Source: Nipponacmea schrenckii
Lineage: Eukaryota > Mollusca > Gastropoda > Lottiidae
Assembly (NCBI GenBank): GCA_030562195.1
Contig: JAUJPP010000005.1
Span: 10,908,826 to 10,972,825, forward strand
Length of the DNA: 64,000 nucleotides
Reading direction: 5' to 3'
Of the stretch, positions 1-12,800 are shown one piece after another (the stretch's first letter is position 1; the number at the start of each line of letters is the position of its first letter). Position numbers and translations under genes: made by a program. The notes below the pieces were generated by a model that was given only the letters and a program-made list of their open reading frames with translations, ran no database searches and was not told where the DNA came from.

Positions 1-480
1 TTAAATGTGATTTTGGGGGGTCACTTAGGCCCTTCTTAAGCCCCTTAGTCCCCAATTGCTGACCTTAAGAATCATGAATCCTTAATAAGACCCTAAGACT
101 GAACATTTTGGCAAAGGTTTGGTGGATGTACTCGATAGGTGAATCAAATCTGGTAATTTCGCAGGGTATCACTTAGGCCCTTTCTTAAGCCCCTTAGTCC
201 CCAACTGCTGACCTTAAGAATCATGTTTCCTTAATAAGACCCCAAGACTGAACATTTTGGCAAAGGTTTGGTGGATGTACTCAGAGATGTGAAACAAATC
301 AATTTTTTAGGCACATTCGGTGGCGCCATCTGGTGCCTAGTCCCCATTTCCGGAACTTAAGAAAGGCCTTTTTGGGGTCCTGTGCCAGAGTCCTACCCAT
401 ACCAGGGGTCAAACCTTTCGTACTCGAGATGTGAAACAAATGTTTCTGGGCTCCTGGACTATATGTTTCGTTAGAATTTG
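1..480. repeat. Tandem ~150-bp repeat, about three units
   Basis: Two close copies of a ~150-bp unit start near 21 and 170 (shared words ACTTAGGCCC, CTTAAGCCCCTTAGTCCCCA, GGTTTGGTGGATGTACTC). A third, more diverged unit extends to about 470. The word at 421-459 (TACTCGAGATGTGAAACAAA and what follows) recurs in reverse complement at about 11443-11482, and other parts recur inverted at 11600-11650. This is a dispersed family, not a gene. Confidence 0.75.
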
Positions 481-810
481 AATACTAAAATTACCTGTTA
501 TCATCACACTTGTCTGAATATTGTATTAAAGTTTGGATATAAATTATACAATTATTAGTATTGAATTCTTTCAAACTAATAGTATTCCCCGAAAATGTTT
601 GCCCTGACGCGCTCTTGTGAACTATGACCTAATAACTTGAGGAGCCATTTGATTGGTGCATTTCAATACTCTTCTCTGATTGGCTGGAAATTTGTTCGAT
701 TCTCATTCAGTGTAATAGAACAATTTATTTGCCTATAACAAGGAAGTTTTCGAACTTTCTTTTGACCGAAAAGGTTGTTTAAGTAATAGTAGGCCTAACC
801 ACAAGAAAGG
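481..810. other. Upstream region of the PLAAT-like gene
   Basis: AT-rich, with no ORF or repeat that I recognise. It should hold the promoter and 5' UTR of the gene starting at 811. I see no clear TATA box placed to call a start site. Confidence 0.3.
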
Positions 811-3800
811 ATGAGCGACGTTGTAAAGCACAATAAATCTCTTCTATCAGAACTTGAACCTGGAGACACTGTCGAGTTTAAAAGAGGAATATTCTCTCAT
901 TATGGAGTGTATACAGGTAAGATTTAGTAACAGGTCTTTACTAAGGAAGGGTGGGGTGAAAATTCGCTCAAATGACTTTATGATGACTGTGATATTTTTA
1001 GTATCAAGGACAGAGTAATCATCTCACATACAACATTATGTTAACCCGTCTACAACATTGAGCAGGATTATAGTCTACACAGTTTATTGAATTGGATGTT
1101 ATTATCAAACTTTATTGCAGCTTTCAAGTTGAGCTTAATATTTTAGATATTTTCTTGTTGTTTCGATTAAATACTCATTAAAGATGGGTTGCCTTATTTT
1201 CATATATATATATCTATATACCATAATTGGACCGGTAATGCTTATATCAGTAGAAAGTAGAGGTGTTCAAATGATTGGGAAAAATACCAGATGGACCCAC
1301 ATGTCATTAATTAACTCGTAATTAGGCTAATTATGATCGGAATTCCCACTGTAGGGTACTCACATAGCTATGTACGTCAAGTCTCAAATGTCGACAAAAT
1401 TTCAAATGGAAAACGTCCACATATATGATTTATTTATCGGAGACTAATACCGCAATGAAATGTAGCCCCACATTCCCTTTGAATTATTGAGGCCTACAAG
1501 TCTGCAATAGCTTTGTGTAGAGTACCAGGATATTAAAAAAATAACAACTGCTAACGATATTAACAACAGGTTCTTTCTTCAAACCGACATTATCATTATT
1601 TATGATTTAACAAACATCGTCTACAAAAGATTAACTGAAACATACAATAAAAAATACGCATATATCAAATAAGTTTCATTCGAATGTGACACGCAATAAA
1701 TGGTAACCGACGGACCGACAGGCGTTGGATCTAATCCATAAGAATCGAAAAAATACACTGAATCCCCTTTGAATAAAGCAGAATGATGAACACCTTTTTG
1801 ATCTGAAGTGTGGATATTAGTTGTAAGATTAAAGACATCAACCAAGTTGGACGCCTAGTATCGTATGACGTTGTAGATCTTTTCACCAACATCCCACGTC
1901 AAGATGCCATCTCCGTTCTCCAAGACCGAATCCAGAATTTACCAGACCCCCTTGATACCAAATTATAGACTCTACGTACTTCAGTTGGGGAGATGAACTA
2001 TATGCACAATTCAATGGTTTACCCATGGGAAGCCCCCTCTCTCCTCTCATCACTGAAGTATATATGACCAATTTCGAACAGCAAACTCTACTCACTTCGC
2101 CCATCTCACCGATATGTTGGTTCCGCAAAGTGGATGATGTGTTTGCCATGGTAAAAGAAACTGATGACCCCCACCAGCTACTTAATTATCTCAACAGTAG
2201 AGAAAATCGCATCAAATTTACCATTGAAACTGAGGCCAACGATCAGCTCTCCTTCCTTAACGTCCAGATCCAAAGAGTGGGCACCACTCTATCCACCGCA
2301 AACCGACCCACACCGACCAATACCTCTACTTCAACTCCAACCACCCCAACCAAGTTAAGAAAGGCATTGTATCCACCCTCACCCGTCGTGATATCAACAT
2401 TTGTAATCCCGAAAATCAAAAAAAACAAACTTAAACACCTTCAAGATGTCTTTACCAACTTCAATGGTTACCCGGAATTATTCACAATAAACATCATCAC
2501 CAAAACGCTGAATAACCAAGACATCACATCAGTACCCAAACCCGCATCATCAATCCGAATCTCTCTTCCCTTCGTCGGGAAACTATCCTACCACATCAGA
2601 AGAATTCTAAGACAAACTGTTGGGATTGAAACAGTATTCTCGTCTGGGCCAACGATCAAGGACATCCTCCACGCCAATGGCAAACTTCAGCCCACTACAC
2701 CTCAAGCACCCAAAGGCTGCGTGTATAAAATAACATGTTCATGCAGTGCTGAATACATTGGTGAAACCAGGCGCCCTCTCAACATTAGAACACAGGAACA
2801 TCTATCTCTAGCCCCAACCCAAACATCAGCAGTATCCGAACACCTCAAAAACAATAGAAGACACAAGATCAAAACCGAAAACATCACAGCCCTGACCAAA
2901 CACCAAAATAATAAGAAAACAAGACAGTTGAATGAAGCCATCCAAATAAGAAGACATCAACCCCAGCTTAACAGAGACACAGGTCTCTACATCCCCCATG
3001 CATATGACCCCCTCATCACATTATAATTTATTGTTCACTAAATTTAATTTACTCTTTAATTTTTTAATTTTCTTTGGGGCTTTGCACCTTCTCCTTTATG
3101 TTTAGGTTTACGTTACTTATGGCCTCCTTTTCTTTGATGCACAATGTCTTCCTTTATCACCTTGATCCTTTTTTTGTTTGTAATTAACATGTAATCATCT
3201 CTTCATACCAATCATATGAAACCACTCTTACAGGTAATGATACCAACCATGATTAACCCTCTTATGCCTTGTTGTTTATCCCCTCGCCCTATATATTCCC
3301 ATTACTCTGGTTTATTTGTATCATTGCTTGATAAAGACGGAAGTACCTTCGTCGAAACGTCGCAAGTTATTTATTAATGTAATTGCTATCCATATAATTG
3401 TGTTGAGTTAATAAAACTCTGTTCTTTGATCTACCCACAACTTTTTGGGTTTTCTATGTTTCATTATTGTTTCAAATGCTTTTTTAACAGTCACACCCGT
3501 TTTGTTTTTTAGAGGAATAACCCAAGCGTATCTTGTATATAAATCTATAACTGTTAAACAATATTTATAACATCTTTCTCGGGGCATATTAATCAAATCT
3601 GCTGACCATATATCGTCTTTTGCGAATACTTGCACTTTTAAAAACTTTTTAGTTTTTCTGAATTCTGTATGAATTTCATCTGCTATTCCCATACCCAATT
3701 TCATTTTTGATTTTAATAATCTTATGATTAATGCTCTTTCAACTTTTTCTCTAAAAGTGGGATTTGGAACAGATTCTAATTCTTTAATCATTTGTTTGCC

Positions 3801-6800
3801 TGCTTCGTGTCGAAATTGTAAGTCTTCATTTCTTTATAATTTGTCCTGTTTAAGCGCAGCAGCATCTACTCTATTAACAGGTTCTTCGCCTGGTTTCGGA
3901 TTACCATTTTCATCCAGTCGTAAATCTAACCTAGTTCCCGGACCAGTGTTATTATGACCCGGATGTTTCTTGCCTTTATATTTAGCCCATGGGAAACCGG
4001 AAGTTTCCTTAAAGATATTGTGAAAGTCTCCCGACCCGAAACGACGAGTCGACTGCACGTTTATCAAAGACATTTTTTTTAGTAATAGATTTTACCAATC
4101 GCTTACAATATTACGCCAAGGCAGAAGTTAAATCTATACATGCTGTAAAATATAATTGCTTACATTTAGATTTACGCCAGTCGATCCCAAGTTAGAGGTG
4201 CTGTATAATAAGCATACCCTGCTGCAAATCTACCCCATGCGTGTTTTATTAAAAGTTTATTAAAAGAAGAATTTCTTCGTAGTACATTCAGATTTACCGC
4301 ACGCAATGCCAAGGAAATAGAGATGTTAAAGGGGTATTAATTACTTATACACCTAGAGATGCTATAAATCTAATTAAGGAATATATAACCTGCTGTAAAT
4401 CTAGCGCATTGGGGATGCGGTAAATCAGAATATACTTTAACTACTACCGCTTTCTTACAACTTGATTAATTTTCAAAAAATATATCACCACTCTTGGATA
4501 TTAACCGAAACTTTCAATATTCTGGTTGTATTTTTTATCAATAGGGAATGGGGATATAGTCCACCGATCTGGAGATGGTAAAAATGGTGGCCTGAATCCC
4601 GCCTTCAAAGACATAACTTCTGTTAGTGGCATGGAAGTGGGCAAAGCGTTAGTAAAACAAGAAAAATTCCTGGAGGTAGCTGGTGACTCCAAAGCTTACA
4701 AAGCTAACCAACTAGACAACCAATTACCGTGAGTTATTGCTTATTATCTTTCCGTATCAAAAAGGAGACCTTGAACATTAAAAGGAGGTTAGATTGGGGT
4801 GAAATGCAGTGATTTATAATATATTGAATTTTTTTTATACACAGAAACCAAGCATTGGCTGTACAATAGTGTGCCTAATTGAAGGCGTGCCTATATCACT
4901 GTACCGAAATTAAGTGTGTCTAAAAAGAGTGTGCCTAATTGAGCATGTGCCTAATTGAAAGTGAACCAAAATAACATAGTTCTGTACAAAGTCATTAAGT
5001 TCTTGTTCCATCGCTGTTCCTTAAGCAGACGCTTGTGCTTGACAGGTCGTTACAACCGTAGATACATCAGTGATTTCTTTGCTTCATCTTATCTTTAAGT
5101 TCTGTTAGACAATCATCACACGATTCACCTTCTCATTGACCTTAAAGATAACTGGACCCGTTTGTCATGGATCTGGCAGCTTCCGAGCCATTTAGCGTTT
5201 GCTAAATCATATGGGTTGAAAACAAACTTGTCATCTAAGGATTAAACGCATGTTGTTTTTGCATCTATCTGGAGAAAGTGTTCAAAATACATACATGCAA
5301 TAATGACGACGCCCATCAAGCAATATTTCTAGTTCACCTAGATCCTCAGTTTTTAAGGTGCGTGACGTTATAATCACCTTACCACACCCACAAGGTTGTA
5401 CACACTCCGGACTTGTTTTGATTGTTTGGGATACAGTGTTAAAAATAGGTTGTTGACCAAAGGATAAGATATCAGCATGGTAACATTTTATAACCTGATA
5501 TGTAATCTTCTTGATTCTTCTGGTAATAATTTTTATCTATTTAATAAGAGTATAATTTTATTTGAAGAATTTTATTTATACATAAAGCCGACAATAATAT
5601 TATTTTCACATTATTCCTCTAGGTATCCGCACATTAGTAATACATCCCACTTGTGATACACTTTTATATCCGCACATAAGTCATACATCCCATTTGTGAT
5701 ACACTTTTATATTCCCATTAGTAATACATCCCATTTGTTATACACTTTTATATTCCCATTAGTAATACATCCCATTTGTGATACACTTTTATATTCCCAT
5801 TAGTAATACATCCCATTTGTAATACACTTTTATATTCCCATTAGTCATACATCCCATTTGTTATACACTTTTATATTCCCATTAGTAATACATCCCATTT
5901 GTTATACACTTTTATATTCCCATTAGTCATACATCCCATTTTGTTATACACTTTTATATTCCCATTAGTCATACATCCCATTTGTTATACACTTTTATAT
6001 TCCCATTAGTCATACATCCCATTTGTTATACACTTTTTTATTCCCAATAGTCATACATCCCATTTGTTATACACTTTTATATTCTCATTAGTAATACAAC
6101 CCATTTGTTATACACTTTTATATTCCCATTAGTCATACATCCCATTTGTTATACACTTTTATATTCCCATTAGTCATACATCTCATTCGTTATACACTTT
6201 TATATTCCCATTAGTCATACATCTCATTCGTTATACACTTTTATATTCCCAATAGTCATACATCTCATTTGTTATACACTTTTATATTCCAATTAGTCAT
6301 ACATCTCATTCGTTATACACTTTTATATTCCCATTAGTCATACATCCCATTTGTTATACACTTTTATATTCCAATTAGTCATACATCCCATTTGTTATAC
6401 ACTTTTATATTCCCATTAGTCATACATCCCATTTGTTATACACTTTTATATTCCCATTAGTCTTACATCCCATTTGTTATAAACTTTTAAATTCCCATTA
6501 GTAATACATCCCATTTGTTATAAACTTTTATATTCCCATTAGTAATACATCCAATTTGTTATACACTTTTATATTCCCATTAGTAATACATCCAATTTGT
6601 TATACACTTTTATATTCCCATTAGTCATACATCCCATTTGTGATACACTTTTATATTCCCATTAGTAATACATCCAATTTGTTATACACTTTTATATTCC
6701 AATTAGTAATACATCCCATCTGTTATACACTTTTATATTCCCATTAGTAATACATCCCACTTGTTATACACTTTTATATTCCCATCAGTAATACATCCCA

Positions 6801-9800
6801 CTTGTTATACACTTTTATATTCCCATTAATAATACATCCAATTTGTTATACACTTTTATATTCCCATTAGTCATACATCCCATTTGTGATACACTTTTAT
6901 ATTCCCATTAGTAATACATCCAATTTGTTATACACTTTTATATTCCAATTAGTAATACATCCCATCTGTTATACACTTTTATATTCCCATTAGTAATACA
7001 TCCCACTTGTTATACACTTTTATATTCCCATCAGTAATACATCCCATTTGTTATACACTTTTATATTCCCAATAGTCATACAACCCATTTGTTATAAACT
7101 TTTATATCCCCATTAGTCATACATCTCATTTGTTATACACTTTTATATTCCCATTAGTAATACATCCCACTTGTTATACACTTTTATATTCCCATTAGTA
7201 ATACATCCCATTTGTTATACACTTTTATATTCCCATTAGTAATACATCCCATTTGTTATACACTTTTATATTCCCATTAGTCATACATCCCATTTGTTAT
7301 ACACTTTTATATTCTCATTAGTAATACATCCCACTTGTGATACACTTTTATATTCCCATTAGTAATACATCCCATTTGTTATACACTTTTATATTCCCAT
7401 TAGTAATACATCCCATTTGTGATACACTTTTATATCCCCAATAGTCATACATCCCACTTGTGATACACTTTTATATTCCCATTAGTAATACATCCCACTT
7501 GTTATACACTTTTATATTCCCATTAGTAATACATCCCATTTGTTATACACTTTTATATTCCCATTAGTAATACATCCCATTTGTTATACACTTTTATATT
7601 CCCATTAGTCATACATCCCATTTGTTATACACTTTTATATTCTCATTAGTAATACATCCCACTTGTGATACACTTTTATATTCCCATTAGTAATACATCC
7701 CATTTGTTATACACTTTTATATTCCCATTAGTAATACATCCCATTTGTTATACACTTTTATATTCCCATTAGTAATACATCCCACTTGTTATACACTTTT
7801 ATATTCCCATTAGTCATACATCCCATTTGTTATACACTTTTATATTCCCATTAGTAATACATCCCACTTGTTATACACTTTTATATTCCCATTAGTAATA
7901 CATCCCACTTGTTATAAACTTTTATATTCCCATTAGTCATACATCCAATTTGTTATACACTTTTTTATTCCCATTTGTCATACATCCCATTTGTTATAAA
8001 CTTTTATATTCCCATTAGTCATACATCCCATTTGTTATACACTTTTATATTCCCATTAGTAATACATCCCATTTGTTATACACTTTTATATTCCCATTAG
8101 TCATACAACCCATTTGTTATACACTTTTATATCCCCATTAGTCATACAACCCATTTGTTATACACTTTTATATTCCCATTAGTCATACAACCCATTTGTT
8201 ATACACTTTTATATCCCCATTAGTCATACATCCCATTTGTTATACACTTTTATATCCCCATTAGTCATACAACCCATTTGATATACACTTTTATATCCCC
8301 ATTAGTCATACAACCCATTTGTTATACACTTTTATATCCCCATTAGTCATACAACCCATTTGTTATACACTTTTATATTCCCATTAGTCATACAACCCAT
8401 TTGTTATACACTTTTATATCCCCATTAGTCATACATCCCATTTGTTATACACTTTTATATCCCCATTAGTCATACATCCCATTTGTTATACACTTTTATA
8501 TTCCCATTAGTAATACATCCCATTTTTTATACACTTTTATATTCCCATTAGTCATACATCCCATTTGTTATACACTTTTATATCCCCATTAGTCATACAT
8601 CCCATTTGTTATACACTTTTATATTCCCATTAGTCATACATCCCATTTGTTATACACTTTTATATTCCCATTAGTCATACATCCCATTTATTATACACTT
8701 TTATATTCCCATTAGTCATACATCCCATTTGTTATACACTTTTATATTCCCATTAGTCATACATCCCATTTTGTTATACACTTTTATATTCCCATTAGTA
8801 ATACATCCCATTTGTTATACACTTTTATATCCCCATTAGTAATACATCACTCTTGTTATACACTTTTATATTCCCAATAGTCATACATCCCATTTTGTTA
8901 TACACTTTTATATTCCCATTAGTAATACATCCCATTTGTTATACACTTTTATATTCCCATTAGTCATACATCCCATTTGTTATACACTTTTATATTCCCA
9001 TTAGTCATACAACCCATTTGTTATACACTTTTATATTCCCAATAGTCATACATCCCATTTTGTTATACACTTTTATATCCCCATTAGTCATACATCCCAT
9101 TTGTTATACACTTTTATATTCCCATTAGTCATACATCTCATTTGTTATACACTTTTATATTCCCATTAGTCATACATCCCATTTTGTTATACACTTTTAT
9201 ATTCCCATTTGTCATACATCCCATTTGTTATACACTTTTATATTCCCATTAGTAATACATCCCATTTGTTATACACTTTTATATTCCCATTAGTAATACA
9301 TCCCTTTTGTTATACACTTTTATATTCCCATTAGTAATACATCCCATTTTGTTATACACTTTTATATCCCCATTAGTCATACATCCCATTTGTTATACAC
9401 TTTTATATTCCCATTAGTCATACATCCCATCTGTTATACACTTTTATATTCCCATTAGTAATACATCCCATTTGTTATACACTTTTATATTCCCATTAGT
9501 CATACATCTCACTTGTGATACACTTTTATATCCCCATTAGTCATACATCCCATTTGTTATACACTTTTATATTCCCATTAGTCATACATCCCATTTGTTA
9601 TACACTTTTATATTCCCATTAGTAATACATCCCATTTGTTATACACTTTTATATTCTCATTAGTCATACATCTCATTTGTTATACACTTTTATATTCTCA
9701 TTAGTAATACATCCCACTTGTGATACACTTTTATATTCCCATTAGTAATACATCCCACTTGTTATACACTTTTATATTCCCATTAGTAATACATCTCATT

Positions 9801-12800
9801 CGTTATAAACTTTTATATTCCCATTAGTCATACATCCCATTTGTTATACACTTTTATATTCCCATTAGTCATACATCCCATTTGTTATACACTTTTATAT
9901 CCCCATTAGTCATACATCCCATTTGTTATACACTTTTATATCCCCATTAGTCATACATCCCATTTGTTATACACTTTTATATCCCCATTAGTCATACATC
10001 CCATTTGTTATACACTTTTATATTCCCATTAGTCATACATCCCATTTGTTATACACTTTTATATCCCCATTAGTCATACATCCCATTTGTTATACACTTT
10101 TATATCCCCATTAGTCATACATCCCATTTGTTATACACTTTTATATTCCCACTAGTCATACATCACTCTTGTTATACACTTTTATATTCCCAATAGTCAT
10201 ACAACCCATTTGTTATACACTTTTATATTCCCAATAGTCATACATCCCATTTGTTATACACTTTTATATCCCCATTAGTCATACATCCCATTTGTTATAC
10301 ACTTTTATATCCCCATTAGTAATACATCCCATTTGTTATACACTTTTATATCCCCATTAGTCATACATCTCATTTGTTATACACTTTTATATTCCCATTA
10401 GTCATACATCCCATTTGTTATACACTTTTATATTCCCATTAGTAATACATCCCATTTTGTTATACACTTTTATATTCCCATTAGTCATACATCCCATTTG
10501 TTATACACTTTTATATTCCCATTAGTCATACATCTCATTCGTTATAAACTTTTATATTCCCACTAGTCATACATCCCATTTTGTTATACACTTTTATATT
10601 CCCATTAGTCATACATCCCATTTGTTATACACTTTTATATTCCCATTAGTCATACATCCCATTTTGTTATACACTTTTATATTCCCATTTGTCATACATC
10701 CCATTTGTTATACACTTTTATATTCGCACTAGTCATACATCTCATTTGTTATACACTTTTATATTCTCATTAGTAATACATCCCATTTTGTTATACACTT
10801 TTATATTCCCATTAGTCATACATCTCATTTGTTATACACTTTTATATTCCCATTAGTCATACATCCCATTTTGTTATACACTTTTATATTCCCATTTGTC
10901 ATACATCCCATTTGTTATACACTTTTATATTCGCACTAGTCATACATCTCATTTGTTATACACTTTTATATTCCCATTAGTAATACATCCCATTTGTTAT
11001 ACACTTTTATATCCCCATTAGTCATACATCCCATTTGTTATACACTTTTATATTCCCATTAGTCATACATCCCATCTGTTATACACTTTTATATTCCCAT
11101 TAGTCATACATCCCATTTGTTATACACTTTTATATTCCCATTAGTAATACATCCAATTTGTTATACACTTTTATATTCTCATTAGTAATACATCCCATTT
11201 GTTATACACTTTTATATTCCCATTAGTAATACATCCAATTTGTTATACACTTTTATATCCCCATTAGTAATACATCCCATTTGTTATAAACTTTTATATT
11301 CCCATAAGTCATACATCACTCTTGTGATACACTTTTATATTCCCATTGGTCATACATCCCATTTGATATACACATTTATATTTCCATTAGTCATACAGTT
11401 TTTAATACAAAGGCATTGTGAACTAGGAATATGCACATTGTCCAGGAGCCCAGAAACATTTGTTTCACATCTCGAGTACAAAGAACTGACTCTTGGAATG
11501 GGTATATCTGTACTCCAGGATCCCGCAAAAGCCTTTCTGAAGTTTCGTAAATGTGGACTACCCATAGAATCGTCTTCCGAAATACCAAACATACCCGATT
11601 TCATTCACACCTTAACACCTCGAGTACATCCACCCACTAAACCTTAGCCATGTTCAGTGTGACAGTCTGAAAAAGGAGGGGTAATTCTTAAGGTCCTTAT
11701 TTGTGGATTAAGAGACTCCAGAAAGCCCTATAGTGGCTCCATAGTGTTCAGAAAGCCCTTTAGTGGCTCCATAGTGTTCAGAAAGCCCTTTAGTGGCTCC
11801 ATAGTGCTCAGAAAGCCCTTTAGTGGCTCCATAGTGTTCAGAAAGCCCTTTAGTGGCTCCATAGTGTTCAGGAAGCCCTATAGTGGCTCCATAGAGTTCA
11901 GAAAGCCCTATAATGGCACCATAGTGTTCAGAAAGCACTATAGTGGCTCTATAGTGTTCAGAAAGCACTTTAGTGGCTCCATAGTGTTCAGAAAGCACTA
12001 TAGTGGCTCCATAGTGTTCAGAAAGTCCTTTAGTGGCTCCATAGTGTTCAGAAAGCCCTATAATGGCTCCATAGTGTTCAGAAAGCCCTTTATTGCATCC
12101 ATAGTGTTCAGAAAGCCCTTTAGTGGCTCCATAGTTTTCAGAAAGACCTATAGTGGCTCCATAGTGTTCAGAAAGCCCTATAGTGGCTCCATAGTGTTCA
12201 GAAAGCCCTATAGTGGCTCCATAGTGTTTAGAAATCACTTTAGTGGTTCCATAGTGTTAAGAAAGCCCTATAGTGGCTCCATAGTGTTCAGAAAACCCTT
12301 TAGTGGCTCCATAGTGTTCAGAAAGCTTTTTAGTGGCTCCATACTGTTCAGAAAACTCTTTAGTTGCTCCATAGTGTTCAGAAAGCCATTTAGTGGCTCC
12401 GTAGTGTTCAGAAAGCCCTGTAGTGGCTCCGTAGTGTTCAGAAAGTACTATATTGGCTCCATAGTGTTCAGAAAGCACTTTAGTGGCTCCATAGTGTTCA
12501 GAAAGCCCTATAGTGGTTCCATAGTGTTTAGAAAGCCCTATAGTGGCTCCATAGTGTTCAGAAAGCCCTATAGTGGCTCCATAGTTGCCCCCTAGATTTC
12601 AGATTTCATTCACATTTTGAGTACACCCATGAAACATAGCCTATTAAGGAAGTTCTCGATAGGAGCCTAATTTGCATTTGGCAAGATTAATTCACAACTG
12701 AAGTGGGTTCGCGAAACTTGGTGTAATGTTGTCTGGGACACACAGTGCATGAATGTGCGTTTCTTAAGTTGTGGCCTAATCTGAAAGTGACCACTCCTTT

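Noticed and set aside
5624..11398. CRISPR-like regular repeat
   Set aside because: Units abut directly with no unique spacers, in an animal intron; a satellite.
11708..12595. Long open frames on both strands (283 codons +, 176 codons -)
   Set aside because: They are produced by a 30-bp tandem repeat whose period is a multiple of three; no start context, splice sites or known domain.
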